A stretch of DNA of 64,000 nucleotides from Sphingomonas sanxanigenens DSM 19645 = NX02 (GTDB lineage: Bacteria; Pseudomonadota; Alphaproteobacteria; Sphingomonadales; Sphingomonadaceae), in assembly GCF_000512205.2 (NCBI RefSeq), contig NZ_CP006644.1:3528520-3592519 (forward strand), given 5' to 3'. A model generated the notes under the pieces. The model worked only from the letters and a program-made list of their open reading frames with translations, searched no databases and was not told the origin of the DNA. The first letter of the stretch is position 1, and each line of letters begins with the position of its first letter. The position numbers and the translations under genes are program-made. This document shows positions 52,648-60,573 of this stretch, piece after piece.

Positions 52648-55068
52648 ATGTCGCACAACAAGACCCGCCTGGCGGCGCATGCCGCCGTCATTGCGCTCGC
52701 CGTGGGGGCGAGCAGTGCCCATGCCCAGACCGCGGCGGCCGACCCCGCGCCGGAGGCCGCGCCGCTCTCCGACCAGGGCATTCAGGATATCGTCGTCACC
52801 GCGCGCCGCCAATCGGAATCGCTGCAGAAGACGCCGATCTCGATCACCGCGCTCGACAGCGTGGCGCTGGAGAAGATCAACGTCCAGTCGGTCGAGAAGG
52901 TTGCGCAGATCGCGCCCAACCTCGTGATCAGCCAGCAATCCTCGTCGCTCTCCGCCACATCGATCAACATCCGCGGCATCGGCCAGACCGATCCGTCGCT
53001 GGGACTCGACACCGCGGTCGGCATCTATCTCGACGGCGTCTATGTCGCGCGCTCGGCCGGTTCGATCTTCGACCTCGTCGATCTCGAACGGATCGAGGTG
53101 CTGCGCGGCCCGCAGGGCACCCTGTTCGGCCGCAACACCACCGGCGGCGCGATCCAGCTCGTCTCGCGCAAGCCGGCGGACGCGTTCGGCTTCCTCGTGA
53201 AGGGCGGCTACGGCACGCGCGACAACTGGTATGGCCGCCTGCGGGTCGACTCCGGCGAATGGGGTGACAGCGGCATCTCGGTTTCGGGCAGCTATCTCCA
53301 CCGCCAGCGCGACGGCTATTTCGACAATGCGCTGACCCCGGACAGCCAGGATCCGGGCTCGCTCAACGTCGATGCGTTCGCGGTCGGCATCCGTGGCGAC
53401 TGGGGCGACTTCCAGCTCAGCTACGGCTTCGATTTCGACGATCGCACCGGCGCGCCGGGCTTTTTCCAGACCGTCGCGCTCAGCGCCGACGCCCGCACCT
53501 ATTACAGCCGCTCGCCCAATTATGGCGGGCCCGCGCTGCAGTTCGTCGGCCCCGACACGCGGCTCTTTTCGGGGCTCCAGCAACCCGGCGGACCAGGCGA
53601 CACCTACATCTCGCACACGCGCAGCCAGGGCCAGAACCTGACCCTCTCCTACGACTTCTCGGATGCGCTCACGCTGAAGTCGATCACCGGCTATCGCAAG
53701 CTGCTGCTGGAAAATGTGCTGGGGCTCAGCGGCCAGGGCGATCTCCAGGGACTGGTGCTGGATTTCGCCTCGCCGACGCTCACCTCGGTCGGCTCGGTTA
53801 CGCCCTACAACGGCTTTAACAGCCCGCAGCGGCAGAAGCAGTTTTCGCAGGAGGTGCAAGCGCTCGGCAAGGTCGGCGACTTCAACTATGTGCTCGGCGC
53901 CTATTATTTCCGCGAGCGCGTGTCGGAACGCAACAACCAGTCGCTCACGCTGGTGCTTTCGCCTTTCGCACTGCCCTTCCTCGGTTTCCCGACTGCGGTG
54001 CAGGATGCGCTGGTCGCGCAGGGCGTCGACCTAATCGGCCTCAACCTCAACCCGGTCGCCGCCTATTCGCAGGTCTCCAAATCCTACGCGGCGTTCGGTC
54101 AGGTGAGTTGGAAGCCACAGGCGCTGGACGAGCGCTTCGAACTGACCGGCGGCATCCGCTATACCGAGGACAAGAAAAGCATCTTCCTGCAGAACACCTC
54201 AAATGGTGTTTCCTCGGTGGTCGGTCCGCCGCGCGGCAATGTGAAATACACCAACACGTCGTTCCTCGGCTCGGTCAGCTATCAGGTCACCCCGACCGCG
54301 CTGGTCTATGCGAAGGTTTCGACCGGCTACAAGTCCGGCGGCTTCAATCCGCGCGCGGATACGCTGAACACGTTCGATCCGGAGAAGCTGACCTCCTATG
54401 AGGCAGGCACCAAGCTGGACCTGTTCGACCGCCACCTGCGCATCAACGCGGCATTCTTCTACAGCAAATATGACGATCTCCAGGTGCCGCAGTTCGCCGC
54501 GGGCACCGGCGGCGCATCGACCCTGCTGGTCAATGCCGGCAGCGCCGACTTCAAGGGCGTCGAGCTGGAGGTCACCGCGGTGCCGACGCGCGGGCTGACG
54601 CTGTCGGGTTCGCTGGGCTACACCGATCCGAACTACAAGAGCTTCCTGTTCCGCAATCCCAACACCAACGAGATCACCGACGTCGCCGATACCGCGCGCT
54701 TCCCCAACGTCGCCAAGTTCAATTCGAACGTCGCCGTCGAATATGTGTTTCCGCCGATGGATGTCGGCAGTCTCTCGGCGCGCGCCTCCTATTCCTATCG
54801 CAGCCACGTCTATTTTTACCCGAATGACGAGGTGAACCCGTTCCAGCAGGATGTGGATTCGCCCGCAACCAACACCGTCGATGCGCGCATCGCGCTCAGC
54901 GACATCCCGATCGGCGGCCGCGCCAAGGCTGAAATCGCGGTGCTCGGCGAGAATCTGCTCAACGAGGACCAGGTGCTCTACGGCATCGATTTCGGGTCGC
55001 TCGGATTCGGCGGAAAATTCTACAGCGAGCCGCGCCGCTTCTTCGTCGAATTCAAGCTGAGCTATTGA
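52648..55068 (+). CDS. TonB-dependent outer-membrane receptor, AraC-linked (806 aa)
   Basis: This is a TonB-dependent receptor. A signal peptide of about 26 residues ends SSAHA. The plug (about 45-175) has DIVVTARRQSESLQKTPIS, NIRGIGQTDPS, GVYVARSAGS and IEVLRGPQGTLFGRNTTGG. The barrel ends PRRFFVEFKLSY. A near-ideal GGGGAGGATCG precedes ATG 52648. It is divergent from the AraC gene and followed 12 bases later by an SDR. Given the operon it faces, the cargo is likely a hydrophobic polycyclic acid (inference). Confidence 0.94.
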   Translation: MSHNKTRLAAHAAVIALAVGASSAHAQTAAADPAPEAAPLSDQGIQDIVVTARRQSESLQKTPISITALDSVALEKINVQSVEKVAQIAPNLVISQQSSSLSATSINIRGIGQTDPSLGLDTAVGIYLDGVYVARSAGSIFDLVDLERIEVLRGPQGTLFGRNTTGGAIQLVSRKPADAFGFLVKGGYGTRDNWYGRLRVDSGEWGDSGISVSGSYLHRQRDGYFDNALTPDSQDPGSLNVDAFAVGIRGDWGDFQLSYGFDFDDRTGAPGFFQTVALSADARTYYSRSPNYGGPALQFVGPDTRLFSGLQQPGGPGDTYISHTRSQGQNLTLSYDFSDALTLKSITGYRKLLLENVLGLSGQGDLQGLVLDFASPTLTSVGSVTPYNGFNSPQRQKQFSQEVQALGKVGDFNYVLGAYYFRERVSERNNQSLTLVLSPFALPFLGFPTAVQDALVAQGVDLIGLNLNPVAAYSQVSKSYAAFGQVSWKPQALDERFELTGGIRYTEDKKSIFLQNTSNGVSSVVGPPRGNVKYTNTSFLGSVSYQVTPTALVYAKVSTGYKSGGFNPRADTLNTFDPEKLTSYEAGTKLDLFDRHLRINAAFFYSKYDDLQVPQFAAGTGGASTLLVNAGSADFKGVELEVTAVPTRGLTLSGSLGYTDPNYKSFLFRNPNTNEITDVADTARFPNVAKFNSNVAVEYVFPPMDVGSLSARASYSYRSHVYFYPNDEVNPFQQDVDSPATNTVDARIALSDIPIGGRAKAEIAVLGENLLNEDQVLYGIDFGSLGFGGKFYSEPRRFFVEFKLSY

Positions 55069-55079
55069 GAGGCGGGACG

Positions 55080-55886
55080 ATGGGCTTCGAAGGCAAGAGC
55101 GCCGTCATCACCGGTGCCGCCAGCGGCATCGGCCTCGGGCTGGCGCAGGAAGCCGCGAAACGCGGCATCCGCCTGGTGCTCGCCGATCGCGACGCGGCCG
55201 CGCTTGAGACGGCCGCCGATGCGCTCCCCGACGCGCTGGCGGTGCCCACCGACGTCACCGATGCGTCGGCGGTGGAGCGGCTGGCGGAGGTCGCGTTCGA
55301 CCGGTTCGGCACCGTCGACCTGCTGTTCAACAACGCCGGCATCATGGCGACGGGGCTGAGCTGGGAGATCGCACCGGCACGATGGGACGCCTCCATCGCG
55401 GTCAATGTCGGTGGCGTGCTCAACGGCATCCGCGCCTTCGTGCCGCGCATGCTTGCCAAGGGCGCACCGGCGCGCATCGTCAACACCGCCTCGGTCGGCG
55501 GCTTCGGCCCGAGCCCACTGATGGCGCCCTACAGCGCGACCAAATTCGCGGTGGTCGCGCTGACCGAGGCGCTGAAGGGCGAACTCGACATGCTGGAGGC
55601 GCCGATCGCGGTCAGCCTGCTCGCCCCCGGCCCGGTCCGCTCGGCGATCTTCGACGATCCGTTCGGCGGCGAGATCCATCCGGCGACGCAAAGCTTCGTC
55701 GATACGCTGCGCGGCATGATCGGTCAGCATGGCATGGATCCGCAGCCCTTCGCCGAAGCGGTGTTCGACGCGATCGGCCGCGGCGAATATTGGATCGTAC
55801 CGCAACCCGAGGCGCTCGACCCGATGCTGGAGCAGCGCCACAGGATGATCAGGGACCGCGCGGAACCGCACTTCGCACTCGGGTGA
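55080..55886 (+). CDS. Short-chain dehydrogenase/reductase (268 aa)
   Basis: This is a classical SDR: the cofactor motif TGAASGIG at 11-18, LFNNAG at 82-87, S138 and Y151-x3-K155 (APYSATKFAVV) as catalytic residues. The acidic LADRD after strand 2 favours NAD(H). It oxidises or reduces a hydroxyl/keto group, plausibly on a ring or side chain of the pathway compound. ATG 55080 follows GAGAGGCGGG; it is 12 bases downstream of the TonB receptor and so co-transcribed with it. Confidence 0.93.
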   Translation: MGFEGKSAVITGAASGIGLGLAQEAAKRGIRLVLADRDAAALETAADALPDALAVPTDVTDASAVERLAEVAFDRFGTVDLLFNNAGIMATGLSWEIAPARWDASIAVNVGGVLNGIRAFVPRMLAKGAPARIVNTASVGGFGPSPLMAPYSATKFAVVALTEALKGELDMLEAPIAVSLLAPGPVRSAIFDDPFGGEIHPATQSFVDTLRGMIGQHGMDPQPFAEAVFDAIGRGEYWIVPQPEALDPMLEQRHRMIRDRAEPHFALG

Positions 55887-56090
55887 GGCAATAGACCCCG
55901 CTCATCGGCGGGCCCGACACGGTCCCTGTATTTCGGTATTGCGGAAGACCGGCAAGCGACCGAGATTGCGCATACGGAGTCGTCCCCGACGTCGCCCGAT
56001 CGAGACCGACGACCCGAAGCGCGAACGCGTGTCCTGCCTCCGGGCAACCGAGCGACACTGCCCCTCGCCATCCCGCATTGCACAATATTT
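55887..56090. other. Intergenic stretch after the SDR gene, no gene seen
   Basis: I find no coding signal with a start, no strong terminator and no repeat shared with the rest of the window. A weak hairpin GCTCATCGGCGGGC near 55899 may end the receptor-SDR transcript. Confidence 0.35.
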
Positions 56091-56100
56091 CGTGGCATAT

Positions 56101-56141
56101 TTGCCTCAGTGCGTATTGATAGCGGTATAATTGCTACGCAA
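56101..56141 (+). promoter_or_regulatory. Promoter with exact TATAAT and a CTACGCAA half-site before the second receptor
   Basis: TATAAT at 56126-56131 is an exact -10; TTGCCT at 56101-56106 may be the -35 (19-base spacer). TGCGTA (56110-56115) lies in the spacer and CTACGCAA (56134-56141) just after the -10, repeating the motif of the AraC region. Sites at these places would suit repression or looping rather than simple activation. Confidence 0.5.
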
Positions 56142-56215
56142 AGCATTGATCTTTGCGATCGTATCGCGCATGGAATGGCAAAAGCCATAATCAACCCGCA
56201 AAAGGGAGAGGATCT

Positions 56216-58585
56216 ATGAAATCCATGCGCGCGCTCTGCGTGTCGACGGCAGCGCTCGCCTTCGCCATGGCCGGTCAGGGATGGGCCCAGACCACGCCCG
56301 AACCGGCCCCGGCTCAAGCGCAACCCGAAGCATCACCCGAAGATGCGGCGCCGCCCGGTTCCGGGCTCGAAGACATCATCGTGACCGCCGAGCGGCGCTC
56401 GGAAAACCTGCAGCGCACCCCGATCGCGATCACCGCGATGACGTCGGCCAGCCTGCAGGCCTCCGGCATCAACGATCTGCGCGGCGTCGTGCAGGCGGCG
56501 CCCAGCCTCTATTTCGCACCCTATCCCAGTTCCTCGACCACGCTGGTGCTGTTCATGCGCGGCCAGGGCATCGGCGATCCCAACATCATCACCAAGGATG
56601 GCGGCGTCGGTCTCTATGTCGACGGCATCTACCAGTCGCGCCCGCAGGCTTCGACCTTCGACCTTGCCGATGTCGAGCGCGTCGAGGTGCTGCGCGGTCC
56701 GCAGGGCACGCTCTACGGGCGCAACACCACCGGCGGCGCGGTCAACATCATCAGCAAGAAGCCGAGCGGCGAGTTCGGCATCCATGGCCTGCTCTCGGTC
56801 GGCAATTTTGACTACAAGCGTGCACTGGTGAACCTCGACCTGCCCGAATTCGCGGGGCTTAAGGTCAAGCTGACCGGCCTGTTCTCCGACCGCGACGGCT
56901 GGGCCGGCAATGCCCGCGAAACCGGTAGCACGCCCGATGCCAATGATTTCCAGTCGGATCGCAAATATGCGGTGCGCGGTGCGGTGCGCTGGGAACCGAC
57001 GCCGGACATCACCCTGGACTATGCCGGCGACTATAGCGACCAGCGGACGACACCGGTCCGCTACGTCACCGAGAACGCGTTCGCGCCCTTCCTCTTCCCC
57101 GGCTACAATCCGGACCCGGAAAACAGCTACCGCCCGGTCTACCTGCCCTACAGCCACGTGAAGTCGGACGGGCAGACGCTGATCGCCGAATGGCGCGCCA
57201 GCGACACGCTGACCTTCCGTTCGCTCAGCGGGTATCGGCACATCAAGGTCGATACCTATCAGGATTATGTCGAATCCTTCCTCGCGCCCTTCTGGGCGTA
57301 TGACCGGATCTCGTCCAAGACCTATACGCAGGAATTGCAGGCGGTCGGCAGCTTCGCCGACCAGTTCAAATATGTCTTCGGCCTCTATTATTTCCGCGAG
57401 ACCGCCAACCATATCCTCGCCGCCGACATCGGCACCGGCGTCGCCGGCCAACTGGTGATGGTCGATCGCGACACCAACGCCAAGTCGATCTCCAAGGCGG
57501 CATTCGGCCAGGTGACGTGGACGCCGCTGTTCGCGGACGGCAAGTTCGATATCACCGTCGGCGGTCGCTATACCAGCGACAAGCGCACCGCGGATCGCAT
57601 CCGCACGTCCAACCTGTTCATCGGCGAAACCTCGCCGCTGGTGTTCCGCGGCTTCAACGGCGACGGCATCGTCGTACCGCTGGGATCGGTGGTCGGCGCA
57701 ACGCGGGTGAAGAACAACAAGTTCAACCCCGCGGTGACGGTCGCCTACCGCCCCTCACAGACCACCTCGCTCTATGCCAAGCTCGTCACCGGCTACAAGG
57801 CGGGCGGCTCCAACGAGGCCTCCCCCACCTTCACCCGCACCTTCGGGCCGGAATCGGTGACCAGCTATGAGGCGGGCTTCAAGTCAGACCTGTTCGATCG
57901 CCGCGTGCGCCTGAACGTCGCGGCGTTCCTCGCCAAGTACAAGGATCTGCAGCTCGACATCTCCGCCGACGCCGCCGATGCTTCGCTCTCCGACACGTTC
58001 AATGTCGGCCGCGCGACGGTGAAGGGCATCGAGACGGACATCACGATCATTCCTGTCGAGGGGCTGACGTTGCAGGCGAGCCACGCCTACACCACGTCCA
58101 AGATTCGCAACGTCGCGGCGCCCGCGGGCTCGATCTTCGATCCCGCGATCAACCCGGCCTCGCCGGTCGATGTGGGTGACGACATCACCGGCTATTTCGT
58201 ACTGCCCTTCACCCCCAGGCATAGCGTCCGCCTTGCCGGCGACTGGGTGATCGCATCGATCGGCGACGGCGAACTCGCCGCGCACGTCGATTACACCTGG
58301 AAGGACAAGGTGTTCACCACCGCCGGCGATGGCCCGAGCGTGCCGGCCGGCCGCGACGCGCCGGTCAATGAGAGCTACGATATCGTCGACGCACGGCTGA
58401 GCTACACGATCGATCGCGGCGGCGGCCGCAACATCTCGATCGCGCTGTGGGGCAAGAACGTCTTCGACAAGCGCTATCCGGGCTTCGTGATCGGCTCCGG
58501 CTCGATCATCGCTGGCTATCAGAACCAGGCGATCTCCTATGGCGATCCCGCGACCTATGGGATCGACGTCGGCTTTTCCTTCTGA
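56216..58585 (+). CDS. TonB-dependent outer-membrane receptor, second of the AraC region (789 aa)
   Basis: This is a TonB-dependent receptor. The signal peptide ends GQGWA at about residue 24, followed by a Pro/Ala/Gln-rich stretch; the plug (about 50-185) has DIIVTAERRSENLQRTPIA, MRGQGIGDPNI, VDGIYQSRPQ and VEVLRGPQGTLYGRNTTGG. The barrel closes GIDVGFSF. AGGGAGAGG precedes ATG 56216; the in-frame codon at 56153 is not used. It is a paralogue of the receptor at 52648 and shares its regulatory half-site. Its last 31 bases overlap the convergent TIM-barrel gene. Confidence 0.94.
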   Translation: MKSMRALCVSTAALAFAMAGQGWAQTTPEPAPAQAQPEASPEDAAPPGSGLEDIIVTAERRSENLQRTPIAITAMTSASLQASGINDLRGVVQAAPSLYFAPYPSSSTTLVLFMRGQGIGDPNIITKDGGVGLYVDGIYQSRPQASTFDLADVERVEVLRGPQGTLYGRNTTGGAVNIISKKPSGEFGIHGLLSVGNFDYKRALVNLDLPEFAGLKVKLTGLFSDRDGWAGNARETGSTPDANDFQSDRKYAVRGAVRWEPTPDITLDYAGDYSDQRTTPVRYVTENAFAPFLFPGYNPDPENSYRPVYLPYSHVKSDGQTLIAEWRASDTLTFRSLSGYRHIKVDTYQDYVESFLAPFWAYDRISSKTYTQELQAVGSFADQFKYVFGLYYFRETANHILAADIGTGVAGQLVMVDRDTNAKSISKAAFGQVTWTPLFADGKFDITVGGRYTSDKRTADRIRTSNLFIGETSPLVFRGFNGDGIVVPLGSVVGATRVKNNKFNPAVTVAYRPSQTTSLYAKLVTGYKAGGSNEASPTFTRTFGPESVTSYEAGFKSDLFDRRVRLNVAAFLAKYKDLQLDISADAADASLSDTFNVGRATVKGIETDITIIPVEGLTLQASHAYTTSKIRNVAAPAGSIFDPAINPASPVDVGDDITGYFVLPFTPRHSVRLAGDWVIASIGDGELAAHVDYTWKDKVFTTAGDGPSVPAGRDAPVNESYDIVDARLSYTIDRGGGRNISIALWGKNVFDKRYPGFVIGSGSIIAGYQNQAISYGDPATYGIDVGFSF

Positions 58586-59415
58586 AGCAGCCCGAGGCGA
58601 GTGAGCCGCGCAAGCATCGCGCGCTCGCCCGCCGCGCCCGGTGCCGCCGGTTCCAGTTCGAGTTCGGCAAGGCCGGTGAAGCCCGCCTCCGCCAGCCCGG
58701 CGAAGATCGCGGGCCAGTCCAGCATACCCGCGCCGGGTTCGACCCGGCCGGGCACGTCGGCGATCTGCACCATGCCGATCAGCGCACCGGCCGCCGCGAT
58801 CGCGGCGACCGGATCGTCGCCGTGCAGCGCGACATGGCCGAGGTCGAGATCGATCCGCACGAACGGATGGTTCGCGGCGCGCACGACGGTGAGCGCTTGG
58901 CACAGCCGCTCGATCAGCAGGCCCGGCGCGAAGGCCGGATGGGTCGCCTCGACGCACAGGGTCACGCCCACGCGCCCTGCCCGATCGGCGGCGCGCGCAA
59001 GATTTCCGGCCATCGCCTGATATTGCACCGCCAGATCCATCGCCGGCAGCCGCCCCGTCACGCAGGTGACCGCCCGGCTGCCGGTGCGCGCCGCCGCCGC
59101 GAGCGTCGCGTCCAGTGCGTCGAGCGCGCTGCCGTCGATCCATGCCGGCGCATCCCAGCGCAGCGGATCATGGACGAATCCGCCCATCTCGAGGCCATGG
59201 TCGGCAACCGCCGCGCCGATCCGCGCCTGCAACTCGGGCGCGCGCAGCGCCAGATAATTGTCGGCAACGCCCGCGAACCCCAGCGTGGCGAACAGCGCGA
59301 TCTGCGCGAGCGGATCGGTGGCGCCGGCGATGCCGCGCAGCAGCGGCGCGTCCGGCGCGCGGACGCCGAGATGCCCGGCCAGGCGTGGCAGGCGGGGGAG
59401 GCGGGGCAGGCTCAT
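58555..59415 (-). CDS. Sugar phosphate isomerase/epimerase-type TIM-barrel protein (286 aa)
   Basis: The protein has the AP-endonuclease-2/xylose-isomerase-like TIM-barrel pattern: ATLGFAGVADNYLAL, GVTLCVEATHPAFAP, VRIDLDLGHVALHGDD, VQIADVPGRVEPGAGMLDW and ELELEP, with the Glu, Asp, His and Glu expected to bind metal. It begins with an odd LPRLPRLPRL repeat. Family members isomerise keto compounds; hydroxypyruvate isomerase-like proteins look closest. ATG 59415 overlaps the epoxide-hydrolase-like gene's stop. The TAG stop lies inside the 3' end of the receptor gene on the other strand. Confidence 0.8.
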   Translation of the reverse strand: MSLPRLPRLPRLAGHLGVRAPDAPLLRGIAGATDPLAQIALFATLGFAGVADNYLALRAPELQARIGAAVADHGLEMGGFVHDPLRWDAPAWIDGSALDALDATLAAAARTGSRAVTCVTGRLPAMDLAVQYQAMAGNLARAADRAGRVGVTLCVEATHPAFAPGLLIERLCQALTVVRAANHPFVRIDLDLGHVALHGDDPVAAIAAAGALIGMVQIADVPGRVEPGAGMLDWPAIFAGLAEAGFTGLAELELEPAAPGAAGERAMLARLTRLGLLQKEKPTSIP

Positions 59416-60464
59416 CGCAGGCGGCCGAGGAAATCGAGCAGCGCCGCGTTGAACGCCTCGGGCTTTTCCTGTTGGACGAGATGGCCGGCACCCTCGATCG
59501 TGACGATGCCGGTCAGCCCCGGCACCCGCGCGCGCATCCGCACCTCCCAATCGGGGAAGAAGCCGAAGGAGGGATCGGCGCTGCCATAGAGGAACAGCGT
59601 CGGCACGGTCACGTCATGGTCCGCCCAGGCACGGCCGAGTTCCCAATTGGCGTCGGCGGTGCGGTAGGAATTGAGCCCGCCGATCATCCGCCGCATCGGG
59701 TCGGGATGGTCATAGCCGGCGACGAAGCGGGCGAATTCGCCCTCGCTCAGCCAGGGCCATGGCAGCGGGGGCGCGGCGGGCAAGGCGTCCAGATAGCCGG
59801 CGCCCTCCGACGGCAGGCCTTTCCAGGCCCAGAGATCGCCGTCGGCGCTGAGTGCATGAAAGCTGCGGCGCAGATAATCCGCCAGCGCGCCGCCCAGTTC
59901 GCGGTCGGCGGGCCCGACCGTCTGGAAGTAATGGAAATGGACGAAATGCTCCGCCGCCATCGCCGCATAGCGTTCGGTGGGGCGGCGGTCGGGTGACGCC
60001 ATCGCCGGTTCGGGCGGCGCATCGCGCGGCCGCCGCTCGGCGCCGCCCAGCAGCGCGCGGCCGGCAAGATCATAGTCATAGGGGATGGTCGTGACGAGGC
60101 CGCGCACCCGTTCGGGCGCGCGTACCGCAAGGTTCCAGGCATATTGCGCGCCGAAATCCTGCCCGACGATCACTGCCCGTTCGGCGCCATAATGATCGAG
60201 CAGCGCGAGCAGCCAAGCCTGCATCCGGTCCGCCGCATAGAGTGCGGGATCGAGCGGCCGGTCGCTGCCGCCATAGCCGAGGCAGTCGATCGCCACCGCG
60301 CGCCAGCCCGCCTCGGCGATCGGCTGCATCTGGTGCCGCCATGAATAGGCCAGCCCCGGAAAGCCATGAATCATCAGCACCAGCGGCCCCGCGCCAGCCT
60401 CCACCGCACGCAGGCGCAGACCATCGCCGATATCAATCATGCGCTCTGATATGCCCGCATCCAT
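59412..60464 (-). CDS. Epoxide-hydrolase-like alpha/beta hydrolase (350 aa)
   Basis: This alpha/beta hydrolase has HGFPGLAYSWRHQM (oxyanion H-G-x-P), the nucleophile elbow VGQDFGAQYAW with aspartate instead of serine, and EGAGHLVQQEKP with the catalytic histidine. An Asp nucleophile indicates an epoxide or haloalkane hydrolase. The cap holds EHFVHFHYFQTVGPAD and APPLPWPWL, both of which recur in the partial gene at 63353-64000. ATG 60464 has no strong ribosome site; ATG 60440 is possible. It is divergent from the FadB-like gene and coupled to the TIM-barrel gene. Confidence 0.88.
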   Translation of the reverse strand: MDAGISERMIDIGDGLRLRAVEAGAGPLVLMIHGFPGLAYSWRHQMQPIAEAGWRAVAIDCLGYGGSDRPLDPALYAADRMQAWLLALLDHYGAERAVIVGQDFGAQYAWNLAVRAPERVRGLVTTIPYDYDLAGRALLGGAERRPRDAPPEPAMASPDRRPTERYAAMAAEHFVHFHYFQTVGPADRELGGALADYLRRSFHALSADGDLWAWKGLPSEGAGYLDALPAAPPLPWPWLSEGEFARFVAGYDHPDPMRRMIGGLNSYRTADANWELGRAWADHDVTVPTLFLYGSADPSFGFFPDWEVRMRARVPGLTGIVTIEGAGHLVQQEKPEAFNAALLDFLGRLR

Positions 60465-60503
60465 CTCGCATTTCTCATCATTTATGATTAGAGATTCACG
60501 CTA

Positions 60504-60546
60504 TACGCAGTCATGATGATAGACAATGACGCATGACGTAGCGTAG
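60504..60546. promoter_or_regulatory. TACGCA / GTAGCGTAG motif between hydrolase and FadB-like genes
   Basis: CTATACGCAG (60501-60510) and GTAGCGTAGAC (60538-60548) lie in the divergent gap and resemble the TTGCGTAG/CTACGCAA sites at 52433-52465 and 56134-56141; GCGTAGAC is shared exactly with 52435-52442. This suggests the same regulator acts here. Confidence 0.4.
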
Positions 60547-60573
60547 ACAGCCCTCATGGGAGAGGCAGTGACG

